Notes: generated from the letters alone by a model not told the origin. A stretch of DNA of 64,000 nt from JBBRDU01 sp038203615 (GCA_038203615.1 JBBRDU010000008.1:4379-68378), one strand, 5' to 3'. Shown: positions 24,445 to 33,780, counted from the first letter of the stretch. Made by a program: numbers and translations.

Positions 24445-24463
24445 GGGACGCTGCTAGCGTCCC
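24445..24463. repeat. Hairpin downstream of thyA
   Basis: GGGACGCT and AGCGTCCC form a perfect 8-bp stem with a 3-base loop, 23 bases after the thyA stop. A run of seven A follows six bases later on the plus strand. It could end transcription from the minus strand side or be another short palindromic repeat. Confidence 0.5.
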
Positions 24464-24550
24464 ACCTAAAAAAACAATTCTGCCTAGAGTCGTCCGCCGT
24501 TGGTCGACCTGCCACCTTGCCAAATTTAGTGTTCGGCGTTAGGCGTTCTC

Positions 24551-25759
24551 CTACTTCTTCCCCGCCGCGTCTTTTTCCTTCTCCGCTTTCCAGACCGGGC
24601 CGTTCTTTGCGAAGACCGGGGCCTCGCTCACCGGATGAGTCACGGTGCTGTCGCTCAGTTTGAAGATCGGAAGAATCGGACTGCCCTTGGCGTCCTTCTC
24701 ATATTGCACGCCTTCCTTCTCGATCATGAGCCACGCTTTAAAATCGCCGCCCGGCCATTCCCCAATCAACACTTCCATCGGATAGCTTTCGCCTCCATTC
24801 ACTTGCACCGGGTCGCCGCGTCCCAGCCCCTTGTACCAGCCCATCTTCGGATCGAGTTGCAGTCCGGCACCCGCGTAGAAGCTCTGGGGCGCGTGCCCGC
24901 TCGGCGTCATGGATCCGCAGTCGAGCACGACGCGACCATTAAAACGAACGACGAGAATATCGTCCGCCATTCCCACAAACCGGAACGTCCCGCTTTCCGT
25001 CGGTATGACGTTGCCTTTGTAATGGACCGCCCACATTTTCGGCTGCACCCGTCCTCCCAGGCCGAAGGCGAGTGGTCCCTGATCGGAGTTGATCTTGGGA
25101 ATAAAAATTTGCGTCGTATAAAGAGGATTGGGCCCGACGAAATACTTTTCGAAGGTGGATTCATTCCAGCCGTTCACGAATTTGGCGATCTCGCCCGATA
25201 AGCCATTTTGTTCGTCGAGTTTCGAAGGCGTGCCGTTCTTCAGTTGTTTCAGGTCGTAGAATTTTCCGACCAGCGCTCCGCCGCTTTTTGATTCGCGAAA
25301 GCCAAAGAACGGGACGGCCGCGCCGCCCGCCCCGCCGCCGCTGCTGGCGGTCATTCCGCCCGGGTTAAAGCCGACGTCCGCCCCGCCCGCACCGCTCATT
25401 TTGACAGGGGGCGCGGCCACCTTCGGCATGGCCGGCATTTCCGGAAGCGAAACTTTAGAGAAGCCGGTGCTGGTGATTCGCTTGGCCATGGCGGGCGCGC
25501 TCATGGTGCTTTGTTTCTTGGCCATCTGCACCTTGTGCTCGAGCGAGCGCGTGGAGGGATTGGGCGAGGGTGGCCCACCCTTGAAGGTCAGCTTCCGGCT
25601 GGCCTGGTAGCGCTGCACCACCACGTAGGCCGCGACCAGCCCGAAGAGCAAATGAACGGCGACACTCACGATGAGAAACTTGCTGCCGAAGATTCTCTGG
25701 CGCCATCTGCGCCTGGAAACGGGGATCTCCGGAGCTGGTTCCGCGGCCGCGACGCTCAT
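24551..25759 (-). CDS. Membrane-anchored PA14-like protein in the TonB position
   Basis: This 402-residue protein has one N-terminal membrane helix (about 29-50, FLIVSVAVHLLFGLVAAYVV) after a short basic cytoplasmic tail. A low-complexity linker rich in P, M, K, G and A follows (60-150), giving a TonB/TolA-like architecture. The C-terminal domain (about 165-340) looks PA14-like: GTFRFVGMADDILVVRFNG and WYKGLGRGDPVQV. No TonB C-terminal fold is recognisable. Its start overlaps the end of the second exbD as ATGA, so it is likely the protein driven by the ExbB/ExbD motor. Function beyond that is inference. Confidence 0.75.
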   Translation of the reverse strand: MSVAAAEPAPEIPVSRRRWRQRIFGSKFLIVSVAVHLLFGLVAAYVVVQRYQASRKLTFKGGPPSPNPSTRSLEHKVQMAKKQSTMSAPAMAKRITSTGFSKVSLPEMPAMPKVAAPPVKMSGAGGADVGFNPGGMTASSGGGAGGAAVPFFGFRESKSGGALVGKFYDLKQLKNGTPSKLDEQNGLSGEIAKFVNGWNESTFEKYFVGPNPLYTTQIFIPKINSDQGPLAFGLGGRVQPKMWAVHYKGNVIPTESGTFRFVGMADDILVVRFNGRVVLDCGSMTPSGHAPQSFYAGAGLQLDPKMGWYKGLGRGDPVQVNGGESYPMEVLIGEWPGGDFKAWLMIEKEGVQYEKDAKGSPILPIFKLSDSTVTHPVSEAPVFAKNGPVWKAEKEKDAAGKK

Positions 25760-26199
25760 TCCTCTTCGTTCACGGTGAAGGTGACGTTATCGATTTTGGC
25801 CACGGCCAGGGCATCGAGCACGTCGATGGTGCGGCTGTATTTGGCCTGCTCGTCACTAATAATGGTGACGACAGCCGGTGTCTTGGCGGCGTCGGCATTT
25901 TGCTTGAGTCGCATCAGGGTGGCCTTGAGCTGCGGAAGTTCACTGCTCTTGGCCGAATCGAACGGCTCGTCATTCAGGCTCACTTCTCCGGTATCCGAAA
26001 TCGTGATGATCTGCTCGTCCACGAAATCGGTGCTACTGGAAGTGGAGGCGGTGCCGGGCAGCTGCGTATTCAATTCATTTTCTATTTTAACGGCGCCGGC
26101 CATGACCATAAAGAAGAGCATGATGACAAAAACGACATCGATCATGGGCGCGATCTGAAAGCCGAAGCTCCCTTCGTTTAGATTTTGTTGCAGGCGCAT
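25756..26199 (-). CDS. exbD: ExbD/TolR-type proton-channel protein (second copy)
   Basis: This 147-residue protein has a short cytoplasmic start, a single membrane helix in MIDVVFVIMLFFMVMAGAVK with the conserved channel aspartate in APMID, and a periplasmic TolR-like domain (DEQIITISDTGEVSLNDEPF, ending DNVTFTVNEEE). ExbD pairs with ExbB to use the proton gradient to energise a TonB-like protein. The frame is open for 81 more codons upstream, but these cross a palindromic repeat, so ATG 26199 is used. It overlaps the next gene by four bases. Confidence 0.88.
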   Translation of the reverse strand: MRLQQNLNEGSFGFQIAPMIDVVFVIMLFFMVMAGAVKIENELNTQLPGTASTSSSTDFVDEQIITISDTGEVSLNDEPFDSAKSSELPQLKATLMRLKQNADAAKTPAVVTIISDEQAKYSRTIDVLDALAVAKIDNVTFTVNEEE

Positions 26200-26234
26200 A
26201 TTCGCTAATTCACCTTTCGCTGGTTCCGCAGCCT

Positions 26235-26359
26235 CTGGGGAGCGCGCGCGCCCACGCGTGCTGTTTTCGGCGCCCTCGCCGAAAATGTTCCCGAATGAGA
26301 AGAAAGTGCGCGATGGCGAAGGCGCCATCGCCAGCACGCGAGGCGCGTGCGCTCCCCAG
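26235..26359. repeat. Palindromic repeat, family A copy 2
   Basis: Outer arms 26235-26263 and 26331-26359 are complementary at about 26 of 29 positions and share GGGGAGCGC with copy 1 (2778-2893). Inside are two hairpins, TTTTCGGCG/CGCCGAAAA and CGATGGCG/CGCCATCG. They occupy the same places as in copy 1 but have different sequences. It lies between the two exbD genes. Confidence 0.8.
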
Positions 26360-26387
26360 TCCGGTGTCAACATCGAGTTGCATCGCG

Positions 26388-26843
26388 TTAATCCTTGTTC
26401 ACGGCGGAGAATGAAATGTCGGTGATGCCCGCCTCGGCGCACGCGTTCATGGCTTGTGAAACAAAAACCGCCGGCACCTCGCGGTCCCCCCGAATGACCG
26501 CGCGGAAAGTGGGATTGGCCGATCCTGTCACCTTTTTTCCGCCGGTTACCTTGGCCGTCTTCAGTGGATCGACCATGGCGGCGGCCTGCGGAAAGACCCG
26601 ATCGTCGAAAACGAACTGCGCTTTCTTGTCCTTCCAGCGCACGTTTACGATCGCTTCCGCGCGAGAATTGTCCTTTTTCTGCGCGTCCTTGGCGATGGGC
26701 AGGGTGATGGTCTTATCCACCTTCAACACCTGGGCGGATGTAATCGTCATGAAGAAAACAAGAATGGTCAGCAAGACATCAATCATGGGCGCAACCTGAA
26801 ATTCAGGTTCGCCCGCTTCCGCTCCTCCCGCTCCGGATGCCAT
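26388..26843 (-). CDS. exbD: ExbD/TolR-type proton-channel protein (first copy)
   Basis: A 151-residue paralogue of the next gene. The membrane helix MIDVLLTILVFFMTITSAQV begins with the conserved aspartate of VAPMID. The periplasmic part (residues 45-150) includes NVRWKDKKAQFVFDDRVFP and ends GITDISFSAVNKD, typical of the TolR/ExbD fold. It starts 16 bp after exbB. Paired, different ExbD proteins are common in Planctomycetes and Verrucomicrobia motors and may form a heteromeric channel. Confidence 0.88.
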   Translation of the reverse strand: MASGAGGAEAGEPEFQVAPMIDVLLTILVFFMTITSAQVLKVDKTITLPIAKDAQKKDNSRAEAIVNVRWKDKKAQFVFDDRVFPQAAAMVDPLKTAKVTGGKKVTGSANPTFRAVIRGDREVPAVFVSQAMNACAEAGITDISFSAVNKD

Positions 26844-26859
26844 ATTCGGAACCTTTGGA

Positions 26860-27693
26860 TTACTCGGCCGGGGTCATGATCCGGCCGGTTTGACCGGAGC
26901 CGGAGGGTTGCACCAGCCAGTTGGGAATGGCGGCATAGAGCTCTTCGTCACCCAGATGAACGCCGGCCAGCGACTCATAAGGCATCTTGCGGAAGAGGCT
27001 GTTGATGATGTCCTGAATGCGATGGAGCGAGGCGCCCGCGCGATTACGCAGAAAATAAAACGCGCCGAAGGCTGGGATGGCGATGATCAAACCGCTGGCG
27101 GTTGCGACCAGCACCTCGCCGATGGCCGCCGACAATCCGGACGGGTCGCCAATCCCGGAAGAGCCGAGTTTGGCGAACGCCTTGATCATGCCGGTGACGG
27201 TGCCGAGCAGACCGATCATGGGAGCGGTCACGCCGATAACCGACAGATAGCTGATATAGGTCTGCATGCTTGAGTTTTCCTTGCCGAGTTCCCCCAGCAT
27301 TCCTTCCTCGGCAATTTCCTTTCCTTCGCCGAGCAAACCGATTCCCACGCGCAGGACATTGTCGAGCGGCGACGGATTTTCCTTCGTAAAATTATAGGCA
27401 GCGACGTAATCGCCATTCCGGAAAAGCTCCTTCACCTTTTGCTCGTGCTCAGGGGGCGCCACCTTCTTGGGCGAGGTGCGCAGAACTCCATCGCCGATCA
27501 GATAGAGCGTGGCGATCGAGCACAGTCCGATCGGCACCATGACCCAGCCCCCTTCCTTAATCTGTTCCCACAAAGTTTTGCCGCGCACATTTTCCCCGGA
27601 CGCGGGAGGAGCACCCTGGGCGAAAATGGGCGACGCGAGAACGCAGAATGCGACGAACAACAAGGGTGCGAGGTGTCGGAGTTTTAGTTTCAT
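26860..27693 (-). CDS. exbB: ExbB/MotA/TolQ-type proton-channel protein
   Basis: This 277-residue inner-membrane subunit has a cleavable-looking N-terminal segment (LAPLLFVAFCVLASPIFAQG) before the channel domain. The first core helix is near 50-70, and the MotA/TolQ/ExbB signature lies at about 150-220 (YLSVIGVTAPMIGLLGTVTGMIKAF, then GEVLVATASGLIIAIPAF). It would form the pentameric channel for the two ExbD proteins encoded next. The extra N-terminal periplasmic stretch, as here, is common in Bacteroidetes and Planctomycetes ExbB proteins. Confidence 0.92.
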   Translation of the reverse strand: MKLKLRHLAPLLFVAFCVLASPIFAQGAPPASGENVRGKTLWEQIKEGGWVMVPIGLCSIATLYLIGDGVLRTSPKKVAPPEHEQKVKELFRNGDYVAAYNFTKENPSPLDNVLRVGIGLLGEGKEIAEEGMLGELGKENSSMQTYISYLSVIGVTAPMIGLLGTVTGMIKAFAKLGSSGIGDPSGLSAAIGEVLVATASGLIIAIPAFGAFYFLRNRAGASLHRIQDIINSLFRKMPYESLAGVHLGDEELYAAIPNWLVQPSGSGQTGRIMTPAE

Positions 27694-27712
27694 AAAATGG
27701 GCGAGGCGGTCG

Positions 27713-28576
27713 TTAGGGTGTTTGCAGCTTCTTCAGTTCGCTTTGGGCGGCGGCGGCTTCGGGCGAGTTGGGATAAGCCGCGATCAAATCGTTCAGGGAT
27801 TTTTTGGCCCGGGAGGTATCATCAAGGCGCGCGTAGGCGCGGCCGCTTCCCAGCATGGCCGGAGGGAGAAAAGTGGTTTGGTCGCCATAGAAGACCGGTA
27901 TGTGCAAATAAGCGAGGAGCGCTTCTTCCCATTCCTTCAGGCCTGCCAGGGCGTCCCCTTTGTGAATCCAGGCGTCGGCCAGGACCGGAGGGTCGGTGCT
28001 CTCCTGGATGGCGGCGTCACAAATGGCGATCGCTTTCTCGAACTCCTTTTTGTGAATCAAACTGCCGGATAACCGCACTTGAATGGCGCGCGCCGTGTTC
28101 GGATCTGTCGCCACTTTCTGAATCTGGTCGGCCAGCGCGTCGGCCTCGCCCTCACGGCGCAAGGTGGTCAGGGCGGAAACCTTGATGAGTGCCGCCTGCG
28201 ACCACCACGCCCCGGGAACATCTTTGAACGAAGCATAGTAAGCTACGACGGGTTCGATCTCGGCCAGTGCTTTCTCCGGCTGACGCTGGGCCATCAAATC
28301 GGTGGCTGTCTTCAGGCCGCGCGGCTCGGGAAATTCGATCTTGGCGATCTGGACCACGTTGTAACCGACTTCGCCGCTGCCCGTGCCCACCTGCACTTTG
28401 CCCATGATCATGTCGCGTTCCCGCCGCACTCCCAGCGTTTCGACTTTCTGTCCGGTCTTCAAAATAATCGATTGCGCGGGGACCGCCGGATCGATGGCGA
28501 GCACGATTATGAGTACGAGCAGGAAGCTCGCGCTTCTGACCCCCGACCTCCGACCTCTGACCTCTGCCTGTTTCAT
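27713..28576 (-). CDS. Periplasmic TPR-like protein of the Exb operon
   Basis: A 287-residue exported protein. The hydrophobic signal core (SFLLVLIIVLAIDPAVPAQ) is preceded by an odd basic stretch encoded by a 7-bp tandem repeat. A short beta segment (IILKTGQKVETLGVRR) comes next, then helical repeats of TPR type (RLSGSLIHKKEFEKAIAICDAAIQ; WIHKGDALAGLKEWEEALLAYLHI) to a final tetratricopeptide-like YPNSPEAAAAQSELKKL. It overlaps the larger TPR gene by four bases and precedes exbB by 19 bp, so it is probably part of the same periplasmic complex. No enzymatic motif. Confidence 0.8.
   Translation of the reverse strand: MKQAEVRGRRSGVRSASFLLVLIIVLAIDPAVPAQSIILKTGQKVETLGVRRERDMIMGKVQVGTGSGEVGYNVVQIAKIEFPEPRGLKTATDLMAQRQPEKALAEIEPVVAYYASFKDVPGAWWSQAALIKVSALTTLRREGEADALADQIQKVATDPNTARAIQVRLSGSLIHKKEFEKAIAICDAAIQESTDPPVLADAWIHKGDALAGLKEWEEALLAYLHIPVFYGDQTTFLPPAMLGSGRAYARLDDTSRAKKSLNDLIAAYPNSPEAAAAQSELKKLQTP
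28538..28565. repeat. Four 7-bp tandem units at the start of a gene
   Basis: GACCCCC, GACCTCC, GACCTCT, GACCTCT follow each other on the plus strand, covering codons 4-13 of the minus-strand gene that starts at 28576. Seven is not a multiple of three, so gain or loss of a unit would shift the frame. Confidence 0.7.
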
Positions 28577-31515
28577 CCCGGTTGCCCCAAAGCTTGCAGT
28601 CGTTTGCGCGCTTCCTGCGCCTCACCAAAGGTTGCCAACTTCTCATTGCGCAATAATTCGCGATAGGTGTTGGCCGCTTCCTGCGCTTTGCCCAGTTTCT
28701 CGAAACTCTCCGCGCTGCGCAGATAGGCCTTTGCCACCCAGGGAAGGAACTTTTGATAACCGACATAGACGCGCTGAAAATACGCATTCGCTTCCGCCCA
28801 ATGTCCGCGCTTCGCTTCGATGTCGCCTAACGAATAAACACTGAAGGCGGTCGACTCGCCGCGCCATTCCCGTACCGAGGCGATCTGTTCAAACACTTTC
28901 TTGGCTTCGTCCAGGCGGTTCAGGGCCAGCAGAGTTTTGCCGCGGCCCACCGTCAGATCCTTCAATCTCTGCGAGGCCGCAATTTTCTCGGTCCCGTTCG
29001 TGAAATAGCGCAGCGCGTTCTTCAAGTCGTTTTTCTGAAAGGCAATTTCGCCCAGGCCGTTGTAGGCAAAATCCAGATAGTCGCTCTTGGGAAATTCATC
29101 CATCAACCTCTGATAAAAGGCAGTGGCCTGATCCGGTTTTTGTTTGCCCAGCATCTCGTCGCCGGCGCGCCCGAGCAGCAGAGGACTCAGGTCTTGCGCA
29201 TGAAACTCGGCGATCTTCACGATATTCTTTTCTTCTTCGACAGGCTGCCGGCGCAACCTGGCCAGCTCGGCTTTGGCAAAGAGGACGCGGGCCCGGGCCG
29301 TTCCGTTTTGGTCCTGCTCGGCGGAGCCCAACAAGCCATCGAGTTCCGCCCCCGGATCGATTTCGACCGCCGGGCTGGCGCTGGGAATTGGACTCGGCGC
29401 GGGCGCCGGCGGGACTTCCGCCACCACCGCGGGACTCGCGCCGCCTCCCGGGGAGGCGCCGAGCGAAGGACTGACCGTGGGAGTGGTCTCCGCCGTTTCG
29501 ATTTTCTTTTTCTTTAGGCAGAGCTGCGCCATCTGGGTGAGCAGAAGTTCAAGCGCCTCGCGTCTTGGTTCGCCAATGTATTTCTTGATCGTATCTGCCG
29601 TAATTTTTTTGGCCTCATCCGTTTTACCTTCGTGCGCCTTGGCTTTGCCTACCCAGTAGAGAGCCGAAATGACCGTGGGGTTGTCCGGCTTCTCCTGGAT
29701 GAACTCGTTAAAAAGGTTGCCCACCTTGTCCCACTCCCCCTTCTTTTGCAGAAGCTTGCTCGCGGCAAAGAGCGAATAATTCATCACTTCATCGGTGGTG
29801 GCGATTTTGTAAGAGCGGATATAGACCGGGATCGCATCGTTCTCGCGGTCGCTCGCGCCATAGGCATCGGCTAACAAGGCCAGCACTTCGCCCAGCTGCT
29901 GGTTCTTGGGAAACTCCGTCTCCCAATCCTTGCAATCCTTAATGACGTCATCGTAGAGCGAGGCCGCGTATTTGCAGACGGCCAGGCGATATTTTCCATC
30001 GCTGACATATTCGCCCTTCGGATATTTCTCCAGGTAAGCCTGCAGCGCGTTCATGGCGTCCTGATATTTCCCGGCGAAAAGAGCGGTCAGACCCAGCCGG
30101 TAGTTCACATCCTCCACGCTTTGCCCCTTGGGAAACTCGCTCAGGTATTTCTTATATTCAGTGGCGGCATCGTCGTACTGGCCCTCCATGAACTTGGCAT
30201 TGCCGAGGAGGTAGCGCATTTGATCGCGAAACGGACTTTTCGGGTGAGTCTCGAGCATGCGCCCGAAATGAGTTTCGGCCGCGTGTGGATCATTCGCCTG
30301 CAAGGCCACCGCCCCCAGCATGTAACCGACCGTTTCCGCGTTCGGGCCCGTTTTAAAATCCCGCAGATAATCTTCACAACGCGTCTCCGCTTTCTTGGCC
30401 TGGTTCACTTCCGCCAGCGACACGATCAAGCCAAAAAGGGCCGGCTCCCGCTCCGGGACCTTGGCAAAGCGATCCACGATTTCCTGGTAAACGAGGACGG
30501 ACTCCCACTTCTGGTCGACCTCGTAGAAACAGCGGGCCATGCGAATGTAAATGGCCGGTGTGATGGAAGGGAGTTTTTGAAATTGCTCCAGTAACTGCTG
30601 GATGCGCGCCATCTCGGCCTTGAGCTGATTGTTGATTGCGGCGATCTGCCCGAACTGCGATGGATCGAGGCGGCCCGCCGCCAGGTTTTCATCAACTCTG
30701 CGCTGCATGGCGTTGATGCGATCAGTCTGCAGCCTAACGATTTGCTCGCGCGGATAGGCCGCCCGGTAACATTCGAGGGCGTCGCCGAAGGCATGCTTGG
30801 CAAAAAGCTGGTCTCCCAATTCCACCGTCATGGAATTGAGTTCCACGATGTCTTCGACCAGCGCGATCTTCTCATGCAGTTTTCGGATGAGCGAGATGGT
30901 CTTGACCGAGTTGCCTTTTTGCGAATAAAGCTGGGCCAGCATCATGGCGCCGCGCACCGCCACAGGACTGCGCAGTTCGCCCCCGCAGAGTTTCTCGAGC
31001 GTGGTGACGGCCTGATCGGTTTTCCCGCCTTCCTTGCTGGCGGTCGCGCTAAAGAACAGGGCCTGGTCCCGGTATTTCGGATCCTTTTCGACGAGGGCAA
31101 ACTGGGCCCCGGCCTCGGCGTAGTTCTTGGAGAGCAACAGGGCCTGGCCCGTGGCGTAGGCGACCTCGCCGGCATGCGGCCCGTTGGGAAATTTCGCCTG
31201 ATAATTCTTAAAGGCGGCAATCGCCTTCTTATAATCCGGAATATTGAAGTAAGCCGAACCGACCGTGAAAAACGCCGGCTCCAGCTGCGGCGTGAATTCC
31301 GCCTTCGTCAGCATGGCGTCGAGGTCGGCCGCCGCCTTGGCATAATCGCTGGCCTGAAAGGCGGCCATGCCCTGAGAATAAAGTTGAGCGAGATCGGCTC
31401 CACCGCTGCTACTGCCGCCCGCCGGGGCCTGCGCGAAAAGCCCCGTCGCTCCGAAAAACAGCACTAGAAGAATACACCGCTTCCACCAGAAAATGCGGGG
31501 AACGCGCGGCAGCAT
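28573..31515 (-). CDS. Large secreted TPR-repeat protein
   Basis: The 980 residues begin with a signal peptide (ILLVLFFGATGLFAQ) and then consist mostly of tetratricopeptide repeats of the Tol-Pal-like YbgF type. Examples are AFQASDYAKAAADLDAML, IPDYKKAIAAFKNYQAKFPNG, MEGQYDDAATEYKKYLSEFP and FAGKYQDAMNALQAYLEKYP. A proline/serine/alanine-rich linker at about 675-740 splits the array. It starts 69 bp after the protease gene and overlaps the next TPR gene as ATGA. Such a large periplasmic TPR protein with ExbB/ExbD probably scaffolds a cell-envelope complex. Confidence 0.85.
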   Translation of the reverse strand: MLPRVPRIFWWKRCILLVLFFGATGLFAQAPAGGSSSGGADLAQLYSQGMAAFQASDYAKAAADLDAMLTKAEFTPQLEPAFFTVGSAYFNIPDYKKAIAAFKNYQAKFPNGPHAGEVAYATGQALLLSKNYAEAGAQFALVEKDPKYRDQALFFSATASKEGGKTDQAVTTLEKLCGGELRSPVAVRGAMMLAQLYSQKGNSVKTISLIRKLHEKIALVEDIVELNSMTVELGDQLFAKHAFGDALECYRAAYPREQIVRLQTDRINAMQRRVDENLAAGRLDPSQFGQIAAINNQLKAEMARIQQLLEQFQKLPSITPAIYIRMARCFYEVDQKWESVLVYQEIVDRFAKVPEREPALFGLIVSLAEVNQAKKAETRCEDYLRDFKTGPNAETVGYMLGAVALQANDPHAAETHFGRMLETHPKSPFRDQMRYLLGNAKFMEGQYDDAATEYKKYLSEFPKGQSVEDVNYRLGLTALFAGKYQDAMNALQAYLEKYPKGEYVSDGKYRLAVCKYAASLYDDVIKDCKDWETEFPKNQQLGEVLALLADAYGASDRENDAIPVYIRSYKIATTDEVMNYSLFAASKLLQKKGEWDKVGNLFNEFIQEKPDNPTVISALYWVGKAKAHEGKTDEAKKITADTIKKYIGEPRREALELLLTQMAQLCLKKKKIETAETTPTVSPSLGASPGGGASPAVVAEVPPAPAPSPIPSASPAVEIDPGAELDGLLGSAEQDQNGTARARVLFAKAELARLRRQPVEEEKNIVKIAEFHAQDLSPLLLGRAGDEMLGKQKPDQATAFYQRLMDEFPKSDYLDFAYNGLGEIAFQKNDLKNALRYFTNGTEKIAASQRLKDLTVGRGKTLLALNRLDEAKKVFEQIASVREWRGESTAFSVYSLGDIEAKRGHWAEANAYFQRVYVGYQKFLPWVAKAYLRSAESFEKLGKAQEAANTYRELLRNEKLATFGEAQEARKRLQALGQPG

Positions 31516-31584
31516 CCGAAAATTCTAACCAGCTGCGCCTGAATTGAAAAGCGCCGCCTCCGTCAAACCGCCAATATTGTGTGT

Positions 31585-33780
31585 TTAAGGGTGAACGCTG
31601 GCCGTTTTCGGACCTCGCGACAGATCCACCAGGTCGTTCAGGATATTGAGTGTCTCATCCCGTTCCGGATCGATCGCCGGCTCTTTGCCGTCATCCGCGC
31701 CGGTCGGGAGATCGGCCTCTCCGTCTCCCGCCGCTTCCGGCGCGACCTTGGGCGTGACCCCCTTGGTCTTGGCCTGGGCCAGTTTGCCGGGGAACATGAT
31801 CAGCTGAAGATTGGGCTTATCGATCGTATCGAGGGTGAGCCGGTAAATACGCGGTTCTTCTTCATGCCGGGCCAGCCTTTCCTTGCCGCGGGTATCCTTG
31901 CGCAGCTTGTCTTCATCCATCTCCTTGCGACGAATATCTTCATTCAGAGTGATGCGATTCTCGTCGAGTTTGTGGCGCAAGCGCTCCATGTCTTCCATGA
32001 CGTAGTGGAACTCCTGACTGCCCTGCACCCGTTCGGCCGACCGGCGTTTTAGTTCGTCGATGAAGAGCGAGTGACTCTCCGACCACTTGGTGAAACGAGC
32101 CCTCGGCACTTCGTCATAAGGCAGGCAGTTCTTGAGCGCGCCTTCGCCGTACTCCGGCAGATCGGTCAACGTCGGAAGCACCACATCGGAAGCGACGCCA
32201 TGCAGCTGGGTCGATCCTCCCGCCACGCGATAAAATTTCTGAATGGTGAGCTTGAGCGCCCCGTCGTCCTGGGACCGGCTCCCCAGCAGCGATGTAAACC
32301 GTCCTATTTCCAGGATCGTCTGCACGGTCCCTTTGCCGAACGTATTCTTATCACCCACGATGATGGCCCGGCCATAATCCTGCAGAGCCGCCGCGAAAAT
32401 TTCGCTGGCCGAGGCGCTTTGGCGACTGGTCAAAACCAAGAGCGGCCCGGCATAGGCAATCCCGGGATCAGGATCGCTCGAGACCACAATGTTGCCGTTG
32501 GAACCCTTGGTCTGCACGATCGGTCCGGATTTCAAAAAAAGGCCGGTCAACGAGATCGCTTCCTCCAGTGAACCGCCACCATTGCGCCGCAAATCCACCA
32601 CCAAACCGGCGATGTTTTCCTTCTTCAACCGCTTGAGCAAGGCGAGCACGTCGCGCGTTGTACTCTTCTGGTGCTTGTCCATGTCGGCATAAAACGAAGG
32701 CAGTGTGATCCAGCCCAGCTTCACCGGCTCCCCGTTCTCGCCCTTCTTAATAATGATGTCGGCGCGGGCTTCCTGGTCCTTCAGTTTGATTTCCTCGCGC
32801 ACGATCTCCACATTCTTGCGCTTGGACGGGTCGGCCACATCCGACGGAATGACCAGCAAATGCACGTGAGTCCCTTTCTTCCCGCGGATCATCTCAACCA
32901 CCTTGTCCAGTCGCATGTCGCGGCAATCTACCAAGTCGCCCTGGCCTTGACCGACCGCAGTGATGCGATCGCCCACCTTCAATCGGCCATCCACCTGCGC
33001 CGGACCTCCCGGCACCAGGCTTTCAATTTTGGCGTAACCGTCTTCCGTGCGGAGCATCGCGCCGATGCCCACCAGCGAGAGGCCCATGTTGATGCTGAAA
33101 TTTTTCAGGTCCGCCTTGCTCAGATATTCCGAGTGCGGGTCGTAGGTTTGGGCCAGCGCGTCGAGGAACAGCTTGACCTGCTCGTCCCGGTCTTCCTCGT
33201 GCACGTTCCGGGCGAGACGATCGTAACGGCGGGCCACCAGCTGCGGTCCCGGCTCAATCGGATGTTCGCTTAACTTTTCCTGGAGCAACTCGCTCGCCAC
33301 TCGTCCCCGCCAGAGTTGATCGGCCTCCGCCTCATCCTTCGGCCACGGCGCTTTTTGGCGGGTCAATTCGATGGTGTCGTTCGTCTTGAAGTCGGGAGGC
33401 TGCTTGAGCAGGTCCTTGATCTTGGCCAGCCGGCTATCAACACGCTTAGTATACAAATCGTAGATTTCGTAGGCCGGCTTGAGATTCCCCAGAAGAACAT
33501 CGTCATCGATGGAATTGCCATATTTGGCGGTCAGGACATCCACGTCCTGTTGGGTAAAAAAGAGGTGGCTAAAATCGAGCAGCTCCAGGTAGGTGCGCAG
33601 GAACTTGCGCGCCACTTCGTCATTGAGCGGCTGATGGGTGTAATGCCCTTCTTCGAGGAGGCGGCCGACCGAAACGCAAATCTGTTCGGTATCCGATTTT
33701 GCCGGAAGGGTTTGCGGTGAAACCGCCAAAGAAAGAAGGAGGGCCGGAAGCGCCAGCCGAGCAGCAAAGCGATATTTCAT
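31585..33780 (-). CDS. prc: Carboxy-terminal processing protease Prc/Tsp (S41)
   Basis: The 731-residue periplasmic protease trims or degrades envelope proteins. A signal peptide (about 1-28) is followed by a helical N-terminal region like E. coli Prc, a PDZ domain (about 240-320, KIESLVPGGPAQVDGRLKVGDRI), the protease core with VVDLRRNGGGSLEEA, and a basic helical C-terminal domain. The catalytic set appears complete by alignment to Prc: Ser457 in SASASEIF, Asp468 in QDYG, Lys483 in FGKGTVQ. ATG 33780 gives the signal peptide; 22 upstream codons are not used. It heads the operon containing the TPR and Exb genes. Confidence 0.92.
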   Translation of the reverse strand: MKYRFAARLALPALLLSLAVSPQTLPAKSDTEQICVSVGRLLEEGHYTHQPLNDEVARKFLRTYLELLDFSHLFFTQQDVDVLTAKYGNSIDDDVLLGNLKPAYEIYDLYTKRVDSRLAKIKDLLKQPPDFKTNDTIELTRQKAPWPKDEAEADQLWRGRVASELLQEKLSEHPIEPGPQLVARRYDRLARNVHEEDRDEQVKLFLDALAQTYDPHSEYLSKADLKNFSINMGLSLVGIGAMLRTEDGYAKIESLVPGGPAQVDGRLKVGDRITAVGQGQGDLVDCRDMRLDKVVEMIRGKKGTHVHLLVIPSDVADPSKRKNVEIVREEIKLKDQEARADIIIKKGENGEPVKLGWITLPSFYADMDKHQKSTTRDVLALLKRLKKENIAGLVVDLRRNGGGSLEEAISLTGLFLKSGPIVQTKGSNGNIVVSSDPDPGIAYAGPLLVLTSRQSASASEIFAAALQDYGRAIIVGDKNTFGKGTVQTILEIGRFTSLLGSRSQDDGALKLTIQKFYRVAGGSTQLHGVASDVVLPTLTDLPEYGEGALKNCLPYDEVPRARFTKWSESHSLFIDELKRRSAERVQGSQEFHYVMEDMERLRHKLDENRITLNEDIRRKEMDEDKLRKDTRGKERLARHEEEPRIYRLTLDTIDKPNLQLIMFPGKLAQAKTKGVTPKVAPEAAGDGEADLPTGADDGKEPAIDPERDETLNILNDLVDLSRGPKTASVHP

